DNA of 5,357 nucleotides, taken from contig DMIY01000171.1 of NCBI GenBank assembly GCA_003457075.1, positions 1-5,357 of the forward strand. Direction: 5' to 3'. Positions within the stretch are counted from its first letter, which is position 1. The number at the start of each line of letters is the position of its first letter. Source of the DNA: Desulfotomaculum sp. Lineage in GTDB: Bacteria > Bacillota > Desulfotomaculia > Desulfotomaculales > Nap2-2B. The translations under genes and the position numbers were made by a program. A model generated the notes under the pieces. That model had not been told where the DNA came from. It saw nothing but the letters and a program-made list of their open reading frames with translations, and ran no database searches. This document shows, in pieces, positions 5,279 to 5,357 of the stretch.

Positions 5279-5357
5279 TTAATCATGTTGATAACGGTTT
5301 TTCTTGGCGACACCGGGATGCGCCAGGCTGTCAAGAAAACCAAGACCATCCTTGATC
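5279..5357 (-). CDS. Possible C-terminal tail of an unidentified upstream gene
   Basis: One minus-strand frame is open from the right edge (first full codon at 5356-5354) for 25 codons to a TAA at 5281-5279. It ends 32 bp before the fba start, a spacing that would suit an operon. The visible residues include GLGFLDSLAHPG and end in NRYQHD. I do not recognise them, and they do not look like the C-terminus of a Spo0F-type response regulator, which is often found here. The plus strand also has an open frame from an ATG at 5285 in exact antisense register, but it has no good ribosome binding site and leaves only 38 bp for divergent promoters. The minus-strand reading is therefore preferred, weakly. 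Confidence 0.3.
   Translation of the reverse strand, partial: IKDGLGFLDSLAHPGVAKKNRYQHD

Noticed and set aside
5297..5336. TTGACA on the minus strand near the right edge as a -35 box
   Set aside because: No -10-like hexamer lies 16-18 bp downstream, and the sequence may be coding.
1..5357. CRISPR arrays, insertion sequences, riboswitches, toxin-antitoxin or defence genes
   Set aside because: No spaced repeat array, transposase, known riboswitch fold or defence gene could be recognised in the window.

Overview
The window looks like chromosome from a Gram-positive, Firmicutes-type bacterium, most likely a clostridial or Peptococcaceae-like lineage. The evidence is the minus-strand order fba (class II fructose-bisphosphate aldolase), tal (TalC-type transaldolase), rho. 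This resembles the spo0F-fbaA-tal-murA-rho-rpmE neighbourhood of Bacillus subtilis. Further support comes from strong purine-rich ribosome binding sites, frequent TTG and GTG starts, and consensus sigma-A promoters. No species can be named from the sequence alone.

From left to right:
- Positions 1-521 hold the C-terminal, catalytic half of a tyrosine recombinase on the plus strand, cut by the window edge.
- It ends at a hairpin with T-runs on both sides (528-559), followed by a perfect 11-bp tandem repeat (562-583) and a 10-bp palindrome.
- A complete tRNA-Gly(CCC) gene follows on the minus strand (632-706), with encoded CCA and a good promoter. The 3' ends of the integrase and the tRNA face each other, the usual arrangement at one end of an element integrated at a tRNA gene. 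The element would lie mostly left of this window.
- The rest is a minus-strand housekeeping block, read right to left: fba (5246-4380), tal (4328-3681), a 378-bp leader/intergenic region, rho (3302-1983), and a secreted or membrane-anchored LysM-LysM-M23 cell-wall peptidase (1748-858) with its own promoter.
- The first ~80 bases at the right edge may hold the tail of another minus-strand gene, unidentified.

The aldolase and transaldolase are probably co-transcribed and act in central sugar-phosphate metabolism. Rho is the transcription termination helicase. The M23 protein probably trims peptidoglycan.

I see no clear novel multi-gene system. The most interesting non-coding signals are the hairpin series in front of rho, which could form an attenuator controlling the termination factor itself, and the integrase/tRNA junction with its tandem repeat, which could be part of an attachment site.
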